Source of the DNA: Candidatus Hydrogenedentota bacterium
GTDB taxonomy: Bacteria > Hydrogenedentota > Hydrogenedentia > Hydrogenedentales > SLHB01
Direction: 5' to 3'
Length of the DNA: 5,886 nucleotides
Assembly: GCA_003557825.1 (NCBI GenBank)
Contig: PWNM01000486.1
Coordinates: 1 to 5,886 of the forward strand
The position numbers and the translations under genes are program-made. Positions within the stretch are counted from its first letter, which is position 1; every line of letters begins with the position of its first letter. Under the pieces are notes generated by a model that searched no databases, was not told where the DNA came from, and saw nothing but the letters and a program-made list of their open reading frames with translations. Below, in pieces: positions 4,977 to 5,886 of the stretch.

Positions 4977-5886
4977 ATGAGACCGATACTGACATATGTC
5001 CGTTGGATAACCCTTGCATTTGTACTGATGTTCAGCGCCTGGCTCTTCTGGCCCGAAGCCAAAGAAGCGGTCGAACGGCCGGAAGACGCGCCGGATGTGG
5101 AATATGTCATCCGCTTTGCGCCGGGGCAACATTATTTTCCCGGCTCGGTTCCCTATGGAATCGGCGATCCCCTTGAGGGACTCGAGGAAGTCATCCGGGA
5201 TTACGAAGCGCAGAATCCCCATGTGCAGATTCGTGTCGTGAATGTGCCGGGGGTGCGCGAGTTCCTGGTGACCCAGCTCAGCAGCGGACAAGCCCCGGAC
5301 ATCATCAACGTCAACGTCGAAGACGTGTGGGTGGACATTCATAAGGGATGGTATGTCCCGTTGGACAAGTTCCTCGAAGCGCCAAACCCCTATATCCGGG
5401 AACAAGGGGATCCGGATGTGCCGGGCTATGATGAATGGTGGGACATGTTCAAATATCAGGCCATCAGCCGGGGAAAGGCCGCGCCGGATGGCAAGAACTA
5501 CACCATTAGTTTCGACATGATCGAAACGGGGATCTTTTATAACAAGCGTATCTTTGAAGAAGTCAGCGTCGAGCCGCCCGAAACATGGGCCGAGTGGATT
5601 GACATTATGGCCAAGATTGATGAAGCAGGCTATATCCCCATGTTGATGGTAATCGACTGGTTCAACGACTGGGCCAAGGACCTCTTTTTCGACCAGCTTT
5701 ACTATGGGATTCTACCCGGCATTGATCTTCTGCAGGATCCGGTGCGCGAGGGATATCTGGAAGGATATCTCGACTCGGACGAGATCACCTTTCTATATCA
5801 ACAGGGTTTTTTTACCGATGCCGATCCGCGATACCGGGACCTTTGGCGGATCATGTATGAATTCCGGCAATACTGCAATCAGAACA
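4977..5886 (+). CDS. ABC transporter substrate-binding protein, tandem paralogue (partial, right edge)
   Basis: An open frame starts at ATG 4977 and runs off the window after 303 codons with no stop. It is preceded by GGGAG (4965-4969) at seven bases. The product begins MRPILTYVRW, then a hydrophobic anchor ending WLFWPE, and continues colinearly with the upstream protein, including TQLSSGQAPDIINVNVEDVW and EWWDMF. By hand count it is about 80% identical to it, and higher after residue 40. The most variable part is the linker after the anchor (roughly residues 28-40, with two extra residues here). No lipobox: the position of C20 in the first copy is Ser. Changes such as YNKD to YNKR and WFNGWASD to WFNDWAKD may fall near the ligand cleft and could shift specificity. 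It is probably co-transcribed with the first copy, since only 69 bases separate them and no terminator intervenes. Confidence 0.88.
   Translation, partial: MRPILTYVRWITLAFVLMFSAWLFWPEAKEAVERPEDAPDVEYVIRFAPGQHYFPGSVPYGIGDPLEGLEEVIRDYEAQNPHVQIRVVNVPGVREFLVTQLSSGQAPDIINVNVEDVWVDIHKGWYVPLDKFLEAPNPYIREQGDPDVPGYDEWWDMFKYQAISRGKAAPDGKNYTISFDMIETGIFYNKRIFEEVSVEPPETWAEWIDIMAKIDEAGYIPMLMVIDWFNDWAKDLFFDQLYYGILPGIDLLQDPVREGYLEGYLDSDEITFLYQQGFFTDADPRYRDLWRIMYEFRQYCNQN

Larger units (their letters stand above)
3299..5886 (+). repeat. Tandem gene duplication of the substrate-binding protein, including its initiation region
   Basis: Two adjacent copies in direct orientation are colinear from just before the start codon to the window edge. 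The upstream 19-base blocks 3299-3317 and 4951-4969 agree at 14 positions, sharing GGTT, TTTCCCCGG and a final G, so the duplicated unit included the ribosome binding region. Silent and replacement changes are spread throughout, which indicates an old duplication rather than a recent assembly duplication. Confidence 0.75.

Noticed and set aside
4869..5405. Antisense frame (178 codons) over the start of the second binding protein.
   Set aside because: It is the mirror of the shadow frame at 3369-3797 opposite the first copy, explained by the duplication; the sense frame is the conserved protein.

Overview
The window comes from a bacterial chromosome. It shows Shine-Dalgarno-led genes, TGA used as a stop, moderately GC-rich coding DNA and intergenic sigma70-like promoters. 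The substrate-binding proteins carry an N-terminal hydrophobic anchor and no usable lipobox, which fits an envelope with a periplasm. The lineage cannot be fixed from the sequence alone. The style of these genes resembles large-genome environmental Gram-negatives (PVC group or Hydrogenedentota-like), but that is an impression, not a result. All convincing genes are on the + strand.

Layout. Positions 1-63 are the last 20 codons of an unidentified gene, followed directly by a strong hairpin (64-93) and a second stem ending in four Ts (101-142). After a 310-base gap with a plausible promoter (299-328) comes a 140-residue LRAT-domain protein (374-796). It has an intact His/His/Cys triad and a C-terminal membrane helix. 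A good extended -10 promoter (844-872) then leads into a two-gene unit: a 57-residue membrane microprotein of the 'symporter small accessory protein' type (950-1123) and a 618-residue sodium:solute symporter (1168-3024). The symporter carries an insertion of about 100 residues between TM6 and TM7. A rho-independent terminator candidate (3032-3055) closes this unit.

A 265-base intergenic region follows, with a candidate promoter (3109-3138), ATGCAC direct repeats spaced 21 bp apart, and a nested three-part stem-loop (3204-3260). Then come two tandem paralogous family-1 ABC substrate-binding proteins, about 80% identical over the shared part. The first is complete (3321-4907, 528 aa). The second (4977 to the right edge) is open-ended. 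The duplication reaches upstream into the translation initiation region.

How the genes fit together. The right two thirds is a nutrient-uptake neighbourhood. A Na+-coupled symporter with its small partner sits beside binding proteins that must deliver ligand, probably carbohydrate, to ABC permeases not present here. The symporter and binding proteins look like separate transcription units. The LRAT protein has no obvious metabolic link to either; it may modify membrane lipid, but that is inference. No mobile element, CRISPR array, tRNA or rRNA was seen. The most interesting items are the structured leader before the binding proteins, the anchored tandem paralogues, the bacterial LRAT protein with a membrane anchor, and the microprotein plus insertion-bearing symporter pair.
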